The notes beneath the pieces are model-generated. The model searched no databases. It saw nothing but the letters and a program-made list of their open reading frames with translations, and was not told the origin of the DNA. From Candidatus Hydrogenedentota bacterium (GTDB lineage: Bacteria; Hydrogenedentota; Hydrogenedentia; Hydrogenedentales; CAITNO01), in the NCBI GenBank assembly GCA_903902895.1, contig CAIUWO010000722.1, forward strand, positions 1 through 48,931: a stretch of 48,931 nt of DNA, in the 5' to 3' direction. A program made the position numbers and the translations under genes. The first letter of the stretch is position 1, and every line of letters starts with the position of its first letter. Below, piece after piece: positions 25,274 through 34,006 of the stretch.

Positions 25274-27415
25274 ATGATCTCGACCGTGCTTATGGTGTGC
25301 AGTGTGATGGCCCTGGCCGCGCCCGGGGACTTCGACGCGCGGGTGGAAACGGTGGCGAAGTACGCCGCACGGCTGGAACTGGACATCGTGCCGCCGGCGC
25401 TGGAGGCGGAGAAGTCCGCGCGGCTCAAGGCCCTGCAGGAGAAGATTGCCGCGGACGCGCAGGATGCGGCGGCGTTCGACGCGCTCTACATGGCCTTTGA
25501 CGAGACGCGCGCATGGCTCTTGAAAAACGCGCAGGACAAGCCGCAGCGCGCGACGGGCGAATTTGCCGATACTGAGACCGCGTGGTGCATAAAGGGATCG
25601 GACCTCGCCCTGTCGTGGGACAAGAAAGACTTCTCCATGACCGTCCAGCGGAACACCGGTCCGGGCTGGAAATTCCTGCCGTGCGACAGCCACGACCTCG
25701 AGTGGAAACGCGAGCGTTTCTCCCTGACCGAAGCGAAACGGCGCGAGGCGGTTGAGTTCTTCACCGGCTACGGCGCGGGCATGTCGATCACGCTGGGCGA
25801 TTTTTCCGCGGTACCGGGGCTGGAATTCCGCATCACGGCACTGCTCATCGGCAGTGAAATCGTGTTCGACATTGCGGCCAAGGAGCCGGGGCCGGGCATG
25901 ACCATGATGTGCTGGCCCAAACCGGTGGAGACCGGTGCCACGCCGAACGATCTGGCCGTGATTCCCCGCATGCAGGGCATGCTGCTTCCCGGCGACTGGC
26001 CCGTGGCCGTCAACGGCGAGGACCTGTGCAATTCGCGTAGTTTCTACATGCCCTGGTGGGGGCAGATCCGCGACGGCAAAGGGGTGCAGGCCATCCTTGA
26101 AACCAGCGCCGATGCGGGTGGCGAGTACCGGCATCCCAAGGGCGGGCCGACGCGCGTCGGCCCGTGCTGGTATCCCACGATGGGCAGCTTCGGCTACCTG
26201 CGCACCATCCGCTACGTGTTCAGCGACAACGCCACGCACGTGACCATGGCCAAGCGCTACCGGCAGCACGTCATCGACCGGGGCGACTTCGTGCCGCTGC
26301 GCGAGAAGCTCACGCGCACGCCCGCGCTCGACGAGGTCATCGGCCGTCCCGTGGTGCACGTCGGCGCGCTCTATCACTTCGTGCCCGAGGCGTCCATGTT
26401 CGACAAGAAGAAGACGGAGAACAACTATCAACTGGTCAGCTATGACGAGATCCTCGCCTCGCTGGAAACGCTCAAGACCAAGGGCATCGACACGGCCTAC
26501 GTGCATCTCGACGGCTGGGGCTACTACGGCTACGACGACGGCCATCCCGACGTCATCCCCGCCGGCATGGAGCAGGGCGGGCTGGAGGGCATGAAGAAGG
26601 TCGCCAACCGCTGCGCCGAGATGGGCTATTTCTTCGCCGTGCATGACCAGTACCGCGACTTCTACCTCAACGCGGCCTCCTTTGATGACCGCCTCGCGGC
26701 GACGCGCGTGGACGGTTCCCGGGAATACACCAGCACCTGGTGCGGCGGGCCGCAGACCATTCTCAGCCCGCGCTTCGCGGCGGAGTATGTCCGCCGCAAC
26801 CACGACTGGTTCGCCTCGCACGATGTGCGCGTGCGCGGGGCCTATCTCGACGTGTTCTCGGTGGTGCCGCTGGAGGAAAGCAACCAGCCCACCCAGCCCG
26901 TCACCCGCGCGCAGTGCGCCGAATACCGGCGCGACTGCTTTGACGTGCTGCTGGCGCGCGGCTATGTCGTCAGTTCCGAGGAGCCGACCGACTATCTTGC
27001 CAAGACCATTGAGATGGTCCACCACGGCCCCTATTCCACGCTGCCCAATATCGGCGGCGGCGATCCCTGCGGCATCCCCGTGCCGCTGTTCAACCTCGTT
27101 TATCACGACAGCCTGATGACGCCCTGGGACATGGGCGAGGACGGCGGCTGGGGCATCCCCAACGGCGACGCGGGCCGTGTTCACTGCGTGCTCAACGCGG
27201 GCATGCCCTACGTCGGCCCCGGCGCGGACGGGCAGGGCATCGCGCGCGTGAAAGAGGCCGCCGAACTGCAGAAGCGCCTGGCCTTCGCCGAGATGACCAA
27301 CCACGAGTTTCTCGACAGCGCCCGCCGCCAGCAGCGCAGCACCTTCAGCGACGGCACGACGGTCACGGTGGACTTCGCCGCAAAGACGCATGAGATCAAG
27401 TATGCGGAGAAATAG
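25274..27415 (+). CDS. Secreted glycoside hydrolase-like protein (DUF5696/GH101-like)
   Basis: A 713-residue exported protein. ATG 25274 (GAGGAG seven bases upstream) gives a signal peptide MISTVLMVCSVMALAA; the frame is open 52 codons further upstream but through hairpin DNA. Residues about 20-330 look like an N-terminal beta-rich domain, and about 355 onwards like a TIM barrel. Barrel-like strands include DTAYVHLDGWGYYGYDDG, GYFFAVHDQYRDFY, RGAYLDVFSVVP and GYVVSSEEP. The Asp in YLDVF and the Glu pair in SSEEP sit where retaining glycosidases of the GH101 type keep acidic residues, but this is inferred from pattern only. Function as a glycan hydrolase is plausible beside a polysaccharide locus and with a sialidase nearby; the substrate is unknown. 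Confidence 0.75.
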   Translation: MISTVLMVCSVMALAAPGDFDARVETVAKYAARLELDIVPPALEAEKSARLKALQEKIAADAQDAAAFDALYMAFDETRAWLLKNAQDKPQRATGEFADTETAWCIKGSDLALSWDKKDFSMTVQRNTGPGWKFLPCDSHDLEWKRERFSLTEAKRREAVEFFTGYGAGMSITLGDFSAVPGLEFRITALLIGSEIVFDIAAKEPGPGMTMMCWPKPVETGATPNDLAVIPRMQGMLLPGDWPVAVNGEDLCNSRSFYMPWWGQIRDGKGVQAILETSADAGGEYRHPKGGPTRVGPCWYPTMGSFGYLRTIRYVFSDNATHVTMAKRYRQHVIDRGDFVPLREKLTRTPALDEVIGRPVVHVGALYHFVPEASMFDKKKTENNYQLVSYDEILASLETLKTKGIDTAYVHLDGWGYYGYDDGHPDVIPAGMEQGGLEGMKKVANRCAEMGYFFAVHDQYRDFYLNAASFDDRLAATRVDGSREYTSTWCGGPQTILSPRFAAEYVRRNHDWFASHDVRVRGAYLDVFSVVPLEESNQPTQPVTRAQCAEYRRDCFDVLLARGYVVSSEEPTDYLAKTIEMVHHGPYSTLPNIGGGDPCGIPVPLFNLVYHDSLMTPWDMGEDGGWGIPNGDAGRVHCVLNAGMPYVGPGADGQGIARVKEAAELQKRLAFAEMTNHEFLDSARRQQRSTFSDGTTVTVDFAAKTHEIKYAEK

Positions 27416-27436
27416 GCAGGACGGCGCGGGCCTCTT

Positions 27437-29077
27437 CTACGGCGCGGGCGGCAGACCGGCGCGCCAGCGGTCATATTCGGCCATGACGTCTTCGGGGCTG
27501 ACGAAGGGCTTGTAGACCATGCGCGCGCGGTAGCGGTACGTGGTGTCAACCTGCGGGTCGCGGATGACAAACTGCCAGTCCCAGGCGGGCCAGTGGGGGT
27601 TGCCGGTCCAGTTCCACCGGGTCAGTCGAATCGGCGCCTCCCGGTCAAACATCATGATGACGACCATGGTGTCATCCTGGGTGTCGAAGTTCTGATCGCC
27701 GTCCGTCAGTCCATAGTAGAACGGTTTCAGGAAACGCTTGGTCGGGTGTTCGGTGAGGTTGATCACAAGGGTCTGCGGCTCCACCGGCAGCGTGGCTTCG
27801 CCCTTGAACGGCACCGTCGAACCCAAGTCGAGCTTGCTGTCGCCGGTGGGCTCCCCGAGCGCGCACCAGCCTTCCTGTCCGGCCTCCTCGCCCCAGAAAT
27901 GGATCCGGCCGTCGCGGGCAAAATTGAGGTAACTGGCCCACATGAGCGCAACGTATCCCAGCGGGGCGCAGACTTTGCGCGGTGTCACGGAAAAGCTGAT
28001 GTCGACCGCGTCCGGCGCGGTGAGGGTGTAGGCCATGTCGCTGTCCATGTCCCACGAGGACTGCGCCGCCGGCCAGTGCGCGCGCACCGTGTCCGGCATC
28101 GCGGGCAGGAGGACCAGGGGGTCGCGCCGGGGCGTTTCCGCCGCGCGCAGGTTGTCCGCCGCCGCACCGTTGAACACATGCTCATAATTCAGCGCCACCC
28201 AGCGGAAGGGGCAGGTGTTGGGGTATTTGTCGTGCGCAATCCACGACAGGCCCGCGCCCCAGGGCGTTCCCTGCGTGTAGGGTGTGCTGAACCAGCCGGA
28301 CAGTTCTCCGCCGCGCAGCGGCACGTTTAACGCCGCGTCCTTTTGCGGGTCCAGCGCGAAGCTGGGCGCGTCTGTGCCGCCCGCATCCCCTCCGGCCTGG
28401 CTTCCAAGGGTGACGGTCATGTCTTCGGTCAGGCAGACCCGGACAAGACTCTTCGACACGGGCTGCGTCTTGCCGGTCCATACCGGCATCGTGTTGGGGG
28501 TGCGCGGCGCGGCGTAGAGCAGCACCGTGTCGCCCGCCGGATACATCAGCTTGCCCGGCGGCGGCACCAGCGTCCAGTCTTCCGCCTTGCCGTCCAGTTG
28601 ATAGTCAAGCGTTCGCAGCTCCCGGACAAATTGCGCGCCGATTTCCCGGTCGCGGTCCATGGAGACCGTGATGGCGGCATCTTTTGCGTTTGCACCCTCC
28701 GGAAGGTCGCCGCTCCAGCCCGCAAACAGCGAGCCCGGCGCGGAAATTGCGGTCAGCGTTTGGCTGCGCCCCTTCTCAACGGCATGCCTCTGGCCGGGCG
28801 GCCAGGCCGCGGGCGGGTCGATATCTCCAAAGCCGTTGCCCGTCTTGACGCAAACAAGTGTGACCGTGGCCGCCGGCAGGGCCTGGGCCTGGGCCTGGGC
28901 CTGGGCCTGGGCCTGGGCCTGGGCCTGGGCCTGGGCTTGGGCTTGGGCCTGGGGCGCGGGCGGGGAGGGCTGAAGCGGGGGTGCAACGGCCTTGCCGCAG
29001 CCCGCACTGAACAACAGCAGCAGGACGGGCAGCACGGGTCGGCGCATCGTGCAGGCCGCAAAGAATTGCGGAATCAT
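27437..29077 (-). CDS. Lipoprotein with QA-repeat linker
   Basis: A 546-residue predicted lipoprotein. The signal ends in the lipobox FSAGC. A Pro/Gln/Ala linker follows, made of repeating Gln-Ala pairs encoded by a hexamer tandem repeat (28880-28951). A small beta domain of the bacterial-repeat type comes next (GSLFAGWSGDLPEG through IGAQFV). The large C-terminal region, with DYQLDGKAEDWTLVPPPG, WIAHDKYPNTCPFRW and FYYGLTDGDQNFDTQDDT, I cannot assign; DGKAEDW recalls CBM9-like folds. ATG 29077 overlaps the glpD stop (ATGA) and is taken as the start; ATG 29047 would also yield a signal peptide. Coupling to glpD suggests co-expression, not a known joint function. Confidence 0.82.
   Translation of the reverse strand: MIPQFFAACTMRRPVLPVLLLLFSAGCGKAVAPPLQPSPPAPQAQAQAQAQAQAQAQAQAQAQAQALPAATVTLVCVKTGNGFGDIDPPAAWPPGQRHAVEKGRSQTLTAISAPGSLFAGWSGDLPEGANAKDAAITVSMDRDREIGAQFVRELRTLDYQLDGKAEDWTLVPPPGKLMYPAGDTVLLYAAPRTPNTMPVWTGKTQPVSKSLVRVCLTEDMTVTLGSQAGGDAGGTDAPSFALDPQKDAALNVPLRGGELSGWFSTPYTQGTPWGAGLSWIAHDKYPNTCPFRWVALNYEHVFNGAAADNLRAAETPRRDPLVLLPAMPDTVRAHWPAAQSSWDMDSDMAYTLTAPDAVDISFSVTPRKVCAPLGYVALMWASYLNFARDGRIHFWGEEAGQEGWCALGEPTGDSKLDLGSTVPFKGEATLPVEPQTLVINLTEHPTKRFLKPFYYGLTDGDQNFDTQDDTMVVIMMFDREAPIRLTRWNWTGNPHWPAWDWQFVIRDPQVDTTYRYRARMVYKPFVSPEDVMAEYDRWRAGLPPAP
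28880..28951. repeat. Hexanucleotide tandem repeat in coding sequence
   Basis: Twelve consecutive GGC(C/T)TG units, two of them with T at the fourth position. On the coding (minus) strand each unit encodes Gln-Ala. Since the unit is a multiple of three, slippage would change linker length without breaking the frame. Confidence 0.9.
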
Positions 29078-30663
29078 GGGCGTTTGCCCGCTTCCTTGGG
29101 CTGGGACAGGACGTATTTCTTGGCGAGTGCGGTGAACTCGCGCACCTGGGCCTTTCGCCATGCGGCGTCGCGGCCCAGCTCTTCAGCCAGCAGTTCCGCC
29201 GTCCGGGGGGCCGCCTCGATGCTGGCGCGGGCGTCAAGCAGCAGCGCGCGGGTGCGGCGGGCAAGCGCGTCCTCGACGGTGCGCGCCATCTCGTTGCGCG
29301 CGCCCCACACGACCTCGCCCGCGAGCACCGGCAGGCGCGGATGAATCGGCTCGTCCCATCCCTTCTTTTCTCGCATAAGATTGTGCAGGGCCAGCGCGTC
29401 GGACCCGTAGGTGGCCAGCGGGCCAAAGCCCGAGGTGTCCGTGTTGTACCCGTGGATGTGCAGTTGCCGCGTGGGGCAGGGCCGGGGCTCCAGCCCGCCC
29501 ACCGAGACCGCATGGTCCACCGTGTCCTCGGCCATGCGCCGGTAGGTGGTCCACTTGCCGCCCGTGATGGTGACCAGGCCCGTCCGGGAGACGTGCAGCG
29601 TGTGGTCGCGCGACAGCGCGGCGGTCGACGCGCTGCCCGAATCCACCAGCGGGCGGATGCCGGCGAAAACGCTCAGCACATCGCCGGGGCCGGGGCGGCG
29701 CGTCAGGTAGCGCGCGGCGTGGCTCAGCAGAAACTCAATTTCCTCCGGCAGGGCCTCGGGCTCATCCACGACGGCGGGGATAGGCGTGTCCGTCGTGCCG
29801 ACCACGGTGCGGTCGCGCCAGGGAATGGCAAAGAGCACGCGCCCGTCGTCGGTGTGGGGCACCATGATCGCATTGCCGCCGGGCAAAAACGCCTGGTCCA
29901 GCACCAGGTGAACCCCCTGGCTCGGCCGGATCATGGGAGGCGCTTCGGGCTCGTCCATGGCCCGCACGGCGTCGGCGAAGGGGCCGGTGGCGTTGACCAC
30001 GGCCCTGGCCTTGATGGTGAAGTCGCGGCCCGATTCGGCATCGCGCACGGCAACACCGCGCACAACGCCCGCGCGGTGCACGATCTTCACGGCCTCGGTG
30101 TAATTGAGGCAGACCGCGCCGTGCCCGACCGCGGTGCGCATGAGATGCACCACCAGCCGCGCGTCGTCGAACTGGCCGTCGTAGTAGATGACACCGCCGC
30201 GCAGGCCCTTCGTCTCGATGGTCGGGATGCGCTCGATGGTTTCGGCGCGCGACAGGTTGCGCGACCGGCCGAAGCCCTGGCGGCCCGCAAGCAGGTCGTA
30301 CACGCGCATGCCGACGCCATAGAACGGCGCCTCCCACCAGGTGTAGTTGGGCACGATGAAGGGGAGGTCGTGGACCAGGTGCGGCGCGTTGTCGCGCAGC
30401 AGGCCTCGCTCGCGCAGTGCCTCCAGCACAAGCGACACGTTGCCCTGCTGCAGGTAGCGCACCCCCCCGTGCACCAGCTTGGTGCTGCGGCTCGAGGTGC
30501 CCTTGCCAAAGTCGTGGCGCTCCAGCAGGACCACCGAATAGCCCCGCGCCGCCGCGTCCACCGCCACGCCCATGCCCGTGGCGCCCCCGCCGATGACGGC
30601 GAGGTCCCAGGTGCGGCCGTGTTCGGCGGCGCGTTCCAGCATTTCATCGCGCTTGGGAATCAT
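29074..30663 (-). CDS. glpD: Glycerol-3-phosphate dehydrogenase, FAD-dependent
   Basis: Oxidises sn-glycerol 3-phosphate to dihydroxyacetone phosphate, passing electrons to membrane quinones. The 529-residue product has the FAD-binding start DLAVIGGGATGMGVAVDAAA, the GlpD signatures FGKGTSSRSTKLVHGGVRYL and RDRTVVGTTDTP, FAGIRPLV and TITGGKWTTYRRMAED, and a C-terminal helical domain. Length matches the family. ATG 30663 overlaps the stop of the upstream FAD oxidoreductase (ATGA), and its own stop overlaps the lipoprotein start in the same way. No glycerol kinase or facilitator lies beside it, so the unit is not a standard glp operon; it may serve phospholipid glycerol turnover. Confidence 0.95.
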   Translation of the reverse strand: MIPKRDEMLERAAEHGRTWDLAVIGGGATGMGVAVDAAARGYSVVLLERHDFGKGTSSRSTKLVHGGVRYLQQGNVSLVLEALRERGLLRDNAPHLVHDLPFIVPNYTWWEAPFYGVGMRVYDLLAGRQGFGRSRNLSRAETIERIPTIETKGLRGGVIYYDGQFDDARLVVHLMRTAVGHGAVCLNYTEAVKIVHRAGVVRGVAVRDAESGRDFTIKARAVVNATGPFADAVRAMDEPEAPPMIRPSQGVHLVLDQAFLPGGNAIMVPHTDDGRVLFAIPWRDRTVVGTTDTPIPAVVDEPEALPEEIEFLLSHAARYLTRRPGPGDVLSVFAGIRPLVDSGSASTAALSRDHTLHVSRTGLVTITGGKWTTYRRMAEDTVDHAVSVGGLEPRPCPTRQLHIHGYNTDTSGFGPLATYGSDALALHNLMREKKGWDEPIHPRLPVLAGEVVWGARNEMARTVEDALARRTRALLLDARASIEAAPRTAELLAEELGRDAAWRKAQVREFTALAKKYVLSQPKEAGKRP

Positions 30664-31679
30664 TTCTTGCGGCCCCCCTTGTCCACAATCTGCGCCACGG
30701 CCCGCGCGACGGCCAGGCCCGACAGGGCCGCGCCCTCAACCCGGTTGCCGGCAAAGGCGTCGCCGGCGAAGTAAAGCGGCGCGCGGCCGTCCACCTCGAA
30801 GCAGCCCACGGGCAGAATGGACGACGGCACGGAGTAGCGCCACCGGTGGCCGCGGCATTCCGTGATCCTGCTCTGGAGCAGCGGCTGGGCCGCCTCGGCC
30901 AGAATCCGCGCGATTTCCTGCGGGTCCTCGTCCAGGTGCTCTTCCGAAAAACGCCGCGAGGCATGGATGGTCACGGCGACCGCGCCGGGCGAGATGCCCT
31001 TGCGCTGGTTGTCGGCGATCCAGGAAATGGGCCCCTCTTCGACGCGGGCCGCGCCCGGGCCGGGCAGGCCGCTGGGACCGTCCAGCAGCACCATGGCCGT
31101 GAAGCAGGGGCTGTAGTGGATGACCAGCAGGGGAGACAGCGCGGCGCCAATGCGCCAGGTGTTTTCATCGTTGATGAGCCGCAGCGCCTGCGGCACCGGC
31201 GCGGTGAGCACCAGCACGCCGGCGCGCAGCTTTATGCCGCCCTCCACCTCGATCTGCCAGCAGGCGCGGGCCTCGGAAACCCGCTTGACGCGGTGCTCGC
31301 GGCGGATGTCGAGCCCCTCGGCCATGGCCCTGGCCATGCTGGTCATGCCGTCCACGCCGCAGTAGCGCGGGTGCCCGGCCAGTTCGGTGACATCGCCGAT
31401 GACCGGGAAGCCCCGGGTCCATTCCTTCACCGCGCCTTTCAGCATCCATCCGTCCACCAGTTCCTGGAAGGCCGGCTCGCGCACGGTGAAGAACTGGGAG
31501 CCGTGGTCGAAGGTGCCCTCGCCAAGGCGGCGGGTCGCGCAACGGCCGCCGATGCCCTTCGACTTTTCGAGGACAACGCTGCTGAAACCCATGTCCTGCA
31601 GTGTCCGGGCGGCGGTCAGCCCGGCGATACCCGCCCCGACAATTACAATTTCGTGAAGGTCCACATCCCACGCGCCCAT
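30660..31679 (-). CDS. Renalase-like FAD oxidoreductase
   Basis: A 339-residue flavoprotein with the dinucleotide fold EIVIVGAGIAGLTAARTL, the GIGGRCATRR segment, DHGSQFFTVR and a C-terminal FAD contact YFAGDAFAGNRVEGAALSG. This pattern is typical of renalase-like bacterial amine-oxidase relatives, which oxidise off-pathway isomers of reduced nicotinamides. The family also holds proteins of other or unknown activity, so the reaction is provisional. ATG 31679 is preferred over a TTG four codons upstream because a GGCGGA-type site precedes it. It heads a three-gene unit with glpD and the lipoprotein, with four-base overlaps. TACAAT on the minus strand at 31772-31777 may be its -10. Confidence 0.88.
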   Translation of the reverse strand: MGAWDVDLHEIVIVGAGIAGLTAARTLQDMGFSSVVLEKSKGIGGRCATRRLGEGTFDHGSQFFTVREPAFQELVDGWMLKGAVKEWTRGFPVIGDVTELAGHPRYCGVDGMTSMARAMAEGLDIRREHRVKRVSEARACWQIEVEGGIKLRAGVLVLTAPVPQALRLINDENTWRIGAALSPLLVIHYSPCFTAMVLLDGPSGLPGPGAARVEEGPISWIADNQRKGISPGAVAVTIHASRRFSEEHLDEDPQEIARILAEAAQPLLQSRITECRGHRWRYSVPSSILPVGCFEVDGRAPLYFAGDAFAGNRVEGAALSGLAVARAVAQIVDKGGRKK

Positions 31680-31837
31680 GGAGTCCGCCAATCTTGAAGG
31701 GCGGCGAACCAGCGCCGCTCAGGTGTGAATGCGATCGCACCGGCCGACTTCAATGGCCCATGCGTCCCCTTATTGTAGCGCGGCGGCGGGCTGCGGTTAC
31801 AGCCGCGCCGGAACGCAAAGAGGCGCCGGAACGAAAT

Positions 31838-32014
31838 TCAGGGTTGCCGGGGCTTCCACAGGTCTATGGGAATGCGGACGCCCTCCGGGCGGAACGGCAG
31901 CGACACCCGGGTGCCCGTGCCCGCGGACTGGTAACCCGCGTAGAGCGCCTCCAGCACGATGCGGCCGTCCTCGCCGGTCGCCTGGGGCTGCTCCGCACCG
32001 CGGACGCGGCGCGC
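31838..32014 (-). pseudogene. 3'-end copy of the Gfo/Idh/MocA gene
   Basis: Encodes the last 58 or so residues of the intact oxidoreductase at 32722 (VRGAEQPQATGEDGRIVLEA and onwards to DLWKP) with the frame still open to its own stop. The DNA match covers 31851-32014 against 32735-32898 with no gaps and nine mismatches that I count by eye. Upstream of 32014 the similarity stops abruptly. It has no promoter or start of its own that I can support, so it is a recent truncated duplicate. Confidence 0.88.
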
Positions 32015-32898
32015 ATATGCGGCAACCTTCCAGCGCTCAAGACCGGCCACATTACAGACGGAGACACCCAATTAGGTAGGGGAGCCCGGAACTTGGGGTT
32101 ATTCAACAGGCCCAGCGCCCTCGGTTTTCTTCCCCACTGGGATGGGCACAAGATATACCTCCCCCAAGTCTACGGGCACTGAACCAGCCACTCTTGGCAG
32201 CTTGTCCAGCCGGAAATTCATTTCCACCGGCGAGTAATGGTCTTTTAACAGCGTAATCCTCAAATAGGTTCTTGGCCCAGGGACACTTAACCAAACAGCA
32301 AACACATTCCTTTTATCGCCCCACTTCTCTTCATGTTCGCAATAAATAATCCCATCGTCCGCGCTCATGCCTAGCGGCATCGTGCGGCCTTTCCCTATAA
32401 GCCTGTCGCTTTCGAGGGAGACAGACACACCTGAAATGGGCTTGTGGGTTTGGCTGTCATGGACTTGCCCCTTAATTTGAAGGTCTACTACACCATCAAG
32501 GCGGTAGCTGAGGCAACCACTGAATGCCACACATGTTAAGCAGATCAGAATAACCTTGGGTGCTACCCACGTTATAACGCGATCAGTTGATCCCCTCATT
32601 AATGACCATCTCCATCTGCTGGTGTTACGTCGCTGAGGAATAAAGGGGCGGACTGCATACTCCCCCGCGTCTCATGGAAGTCAGGATAACAAAGACCAAG
32701 CTCAGCGTCATTTATGGGGTCCTATTGTTCCCGCGGCTTCCACAAGTCTATGGGAATGCGGACGCCCTCCGGGCGGAACGGCAGCGATACCCGGGCGCCC
32801 GTGCCGGCGGACTGGTAGCCCGCATAGAGCGCCTCCAGGACGATGCGGCCGTCCTCGCCGGTCGCCTGGGGCTGCTCGGCACCGCGGACGCAGCGCGC
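31851..32898. repeat. Direct repeats enclosing a lipoprotein gene
   Basis: Two 164-bp direct repeats, 31851-32014 and 32735-32898, spaced exactly 884 bp apart. The inner unit contains the lipoprotein gene 32099-32599, whose composition is visibly more AT-rich than the flanks. The right-hand repeat is the genuine 3' end of the Gfo/Idh/MocA gene. The layout is what a single-crossover insertion or a tandem duplication with loss would leave. Confidence 0.85.
32099..32599 (-). CDS. Small lipoprotein with carboxypeptidase-regulatory-like fold
   Basis: A 166-residue predicted lipoprotein. The signal peptide (about residues 10-28) ends in the lipobox AFSGC. The remainder resembles one carboxypeptidase-regulatory-like beta-sandwich: QIKGQVHDSQTHKPISGVSV, then a DDG turn and a C-terminal strand VDLGEVYLVPIP. 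It has no catalytic residues and is probably a surface binding or structural module. Base composition and codon use differ from the GC-rich neighbours, and the gene sits between two 164-bp direct repeats, which suggests recent arrival. ATG 32599 is the first in frame; an internal start is less likely because the signal peptide would be lost. Confidence 0.75.
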   Translation of the reverse strand: MRGSTDRVITWVAPKVILICLTCVAFSGCLSYRLDGVVDLQIKGQVHDSQTHKPISGVSVSLESDRLIGKGRTMPLGMSADDGIIYCEHEEKWGDKRNVFAVWLSVPGPRTYLRITLLKDHYSPVEMNFRLDKLPRVAGSVPVDLGEVYLVPIPVGKKTEGAGPVE

Positions 32899-33822
32899 GA
32901 AGTGGCGCATTTCCTGGGGGAACCCGTAGTTCCAGAGTTCCTCAAAGACGGGCCAGGTCCACCCCTTGGTGGTGGGGGCCTTCTCGACGGCATAGCCGTA
33001 GCCGTCCTCGCTGTAGGTGGGCAGGGCGTTGCCCATGTGCAGGTCGGCGTAGCTCAGCCCCTTGTCGCCGTGAATCTCGATACGGTCCTGCATGCCGCCG
33101 CGCCGCGCCCAACTGTTCTCGACCAGGCCCCGTGCCCCGTTGGCAAACTCGATGACGCAGATGACATCGTCCTCGCCGCGGGTTTTGTCCCCGTGAACAT
33201 GCGTGTCCATCTGGCAGTACACGCTCTTGATGGCCGGCCGGCCGAGAAACCAGTGGCAGAAGGCAACGCCGTGGCAGCCCATGTCCATGAACACCCCGCC
33301 GCCGGAGCGTTCCACATCCCAGAACCATTCCGCATGGGGGCCGAAATGCTTTTCGCTCTGCTTGACGAGATAGACCTTTCCGAAGGCCCCCTGGTCGGCC
33401 ATTTCCTTGGCCTTGACGTACTTGGGCGTGAAATAGAGCTCTTCCGCGTACATCAGCAGCACGCCCCGCTGTTTGCAGGTCCCGATCATGAGATCCGCCT
33501 CGTCCAGCGTCATGCACAGCGGCTTCTCGCAGACCACATGCTTGCCCGCGTTGGCGATGTCGACGGTCATCTGGGCGTGCAGATAATTGGGCGCCGTGAT
33601 GGTCACCATCTCGATGTCCTTTTCGCGGAGCATCTCGCGGTAATCGCTAAACACCCGGGGAATGCCATACTTGGTGGCCAGCGCGGCCGCATGCCCCTGC
33701 GTGGGCGACGCGATGGCGACCACCTCCGCCGCCTCGGGCATGATGCGGAACGACTCCGCATGAATGTCCGCCTCAAACCCGGACCCGATGATCCCCACTT
33801 TGACACGTCCTGCTGCGGCCAT
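32722..33822 (-). CDS. Gfo/Idh/MocA family oxidoreductase
   Basis: NAD(P)-dependent sugar or cyclitol dehydrogenase of 366 residues. The Rossmann start VKVGIIGSGFEADIHAESF, the family motif GKHVVCEKPLCMTLDEAD with its catalytic lysine (EKP), and the substrate-side segment GGGVFMDMGCHGVAFCHWFL are clear. ATG 33822 (MAAAGRVKVG) is chosen because AGGGAGAG precedes it; the frame runs 17 codons further. A TGCTACACT extended -10 lies 62 bp upstream. Relatives are abundant in polysaccharide-degrading planctomycete-like bacteria; the substrate cannot be inferred. Its last 164 bp are duplicated 884 bp downstream. Confidence 0.93.
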   Translation of the reverse strand: MAAAGRVKVGIIGSGFEADIHAESFRIMPEAAEVVAIASPTQGHAAALATKYGIPRVFSDYREMLREKDIEMVTITAPNYLHAQMTVDIANAGKHVVCEKPLCMTLDEADLMIGTCKQRGVLLMYAEELYFTPKYVKAKEMADQGAFGKVYLVKQSEKHFGPHAEWFWDVERSGGGVFMDMGCHGVAFCHWFLGRPAIKSVYCQMDTHVHGDKTRGEDDVICVIEFANGARGLVENSWARRGGMQDRIEIHGDKGLSYADLHMGNALPTYSEDGYGYAVEKAPTTKGWTWPVFEELWNYGFPQEMRHFARCVRGAEQPQATGEDGRIVLEALYAGYQSAGTGARVSLPFRPEGVRIPIDLWKPREQ

Positions 33823-33883
33823 GGGTGACTCTCCCTGTGTTCCACTCTGCTGCGGCACGTTGCTACGGTTCAAACGCGCCGAA

Positions 33884-33892
33884 AGTGTAGCA
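33884..33892 (-). promoter_or_regulatory. Extended -10 promoter of Gfo/Idh/MocA gene
   Basis: Minus-strand TGCTACACT, TG plus a 4/6 -10 hexamer, with a leader of about 55 nt. No clear -35 is seen. Confidence 0.5.
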
Positions 33893-34006
33893 CCTCGCGG
33901 CCCGACAGTGGAATCCCGAGGCCAATCTGCGAATCATCCACCGAAGCGCGCGACGTTATGTCGCTTGCCTTCCCCACGTTCCCAGACCAACGGGCAGGCC
34001 GCAGGA

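Noticed and set aside
25214-27391. A 725-codon minus-strand open frame opposite the glycosidase-like gene
   Set aside because: No recognisable motif and antisense to a gene with signal peptide, ribosome-binding site and barrel-like sequence; third-position GC makes the antisense frame open.
28880-28951. Tandem repeat as a CRISPR-like array
   Set aside because: Units are six bases without spacers and encode Gln-Ala in frame, so it is a coding microsatellite.
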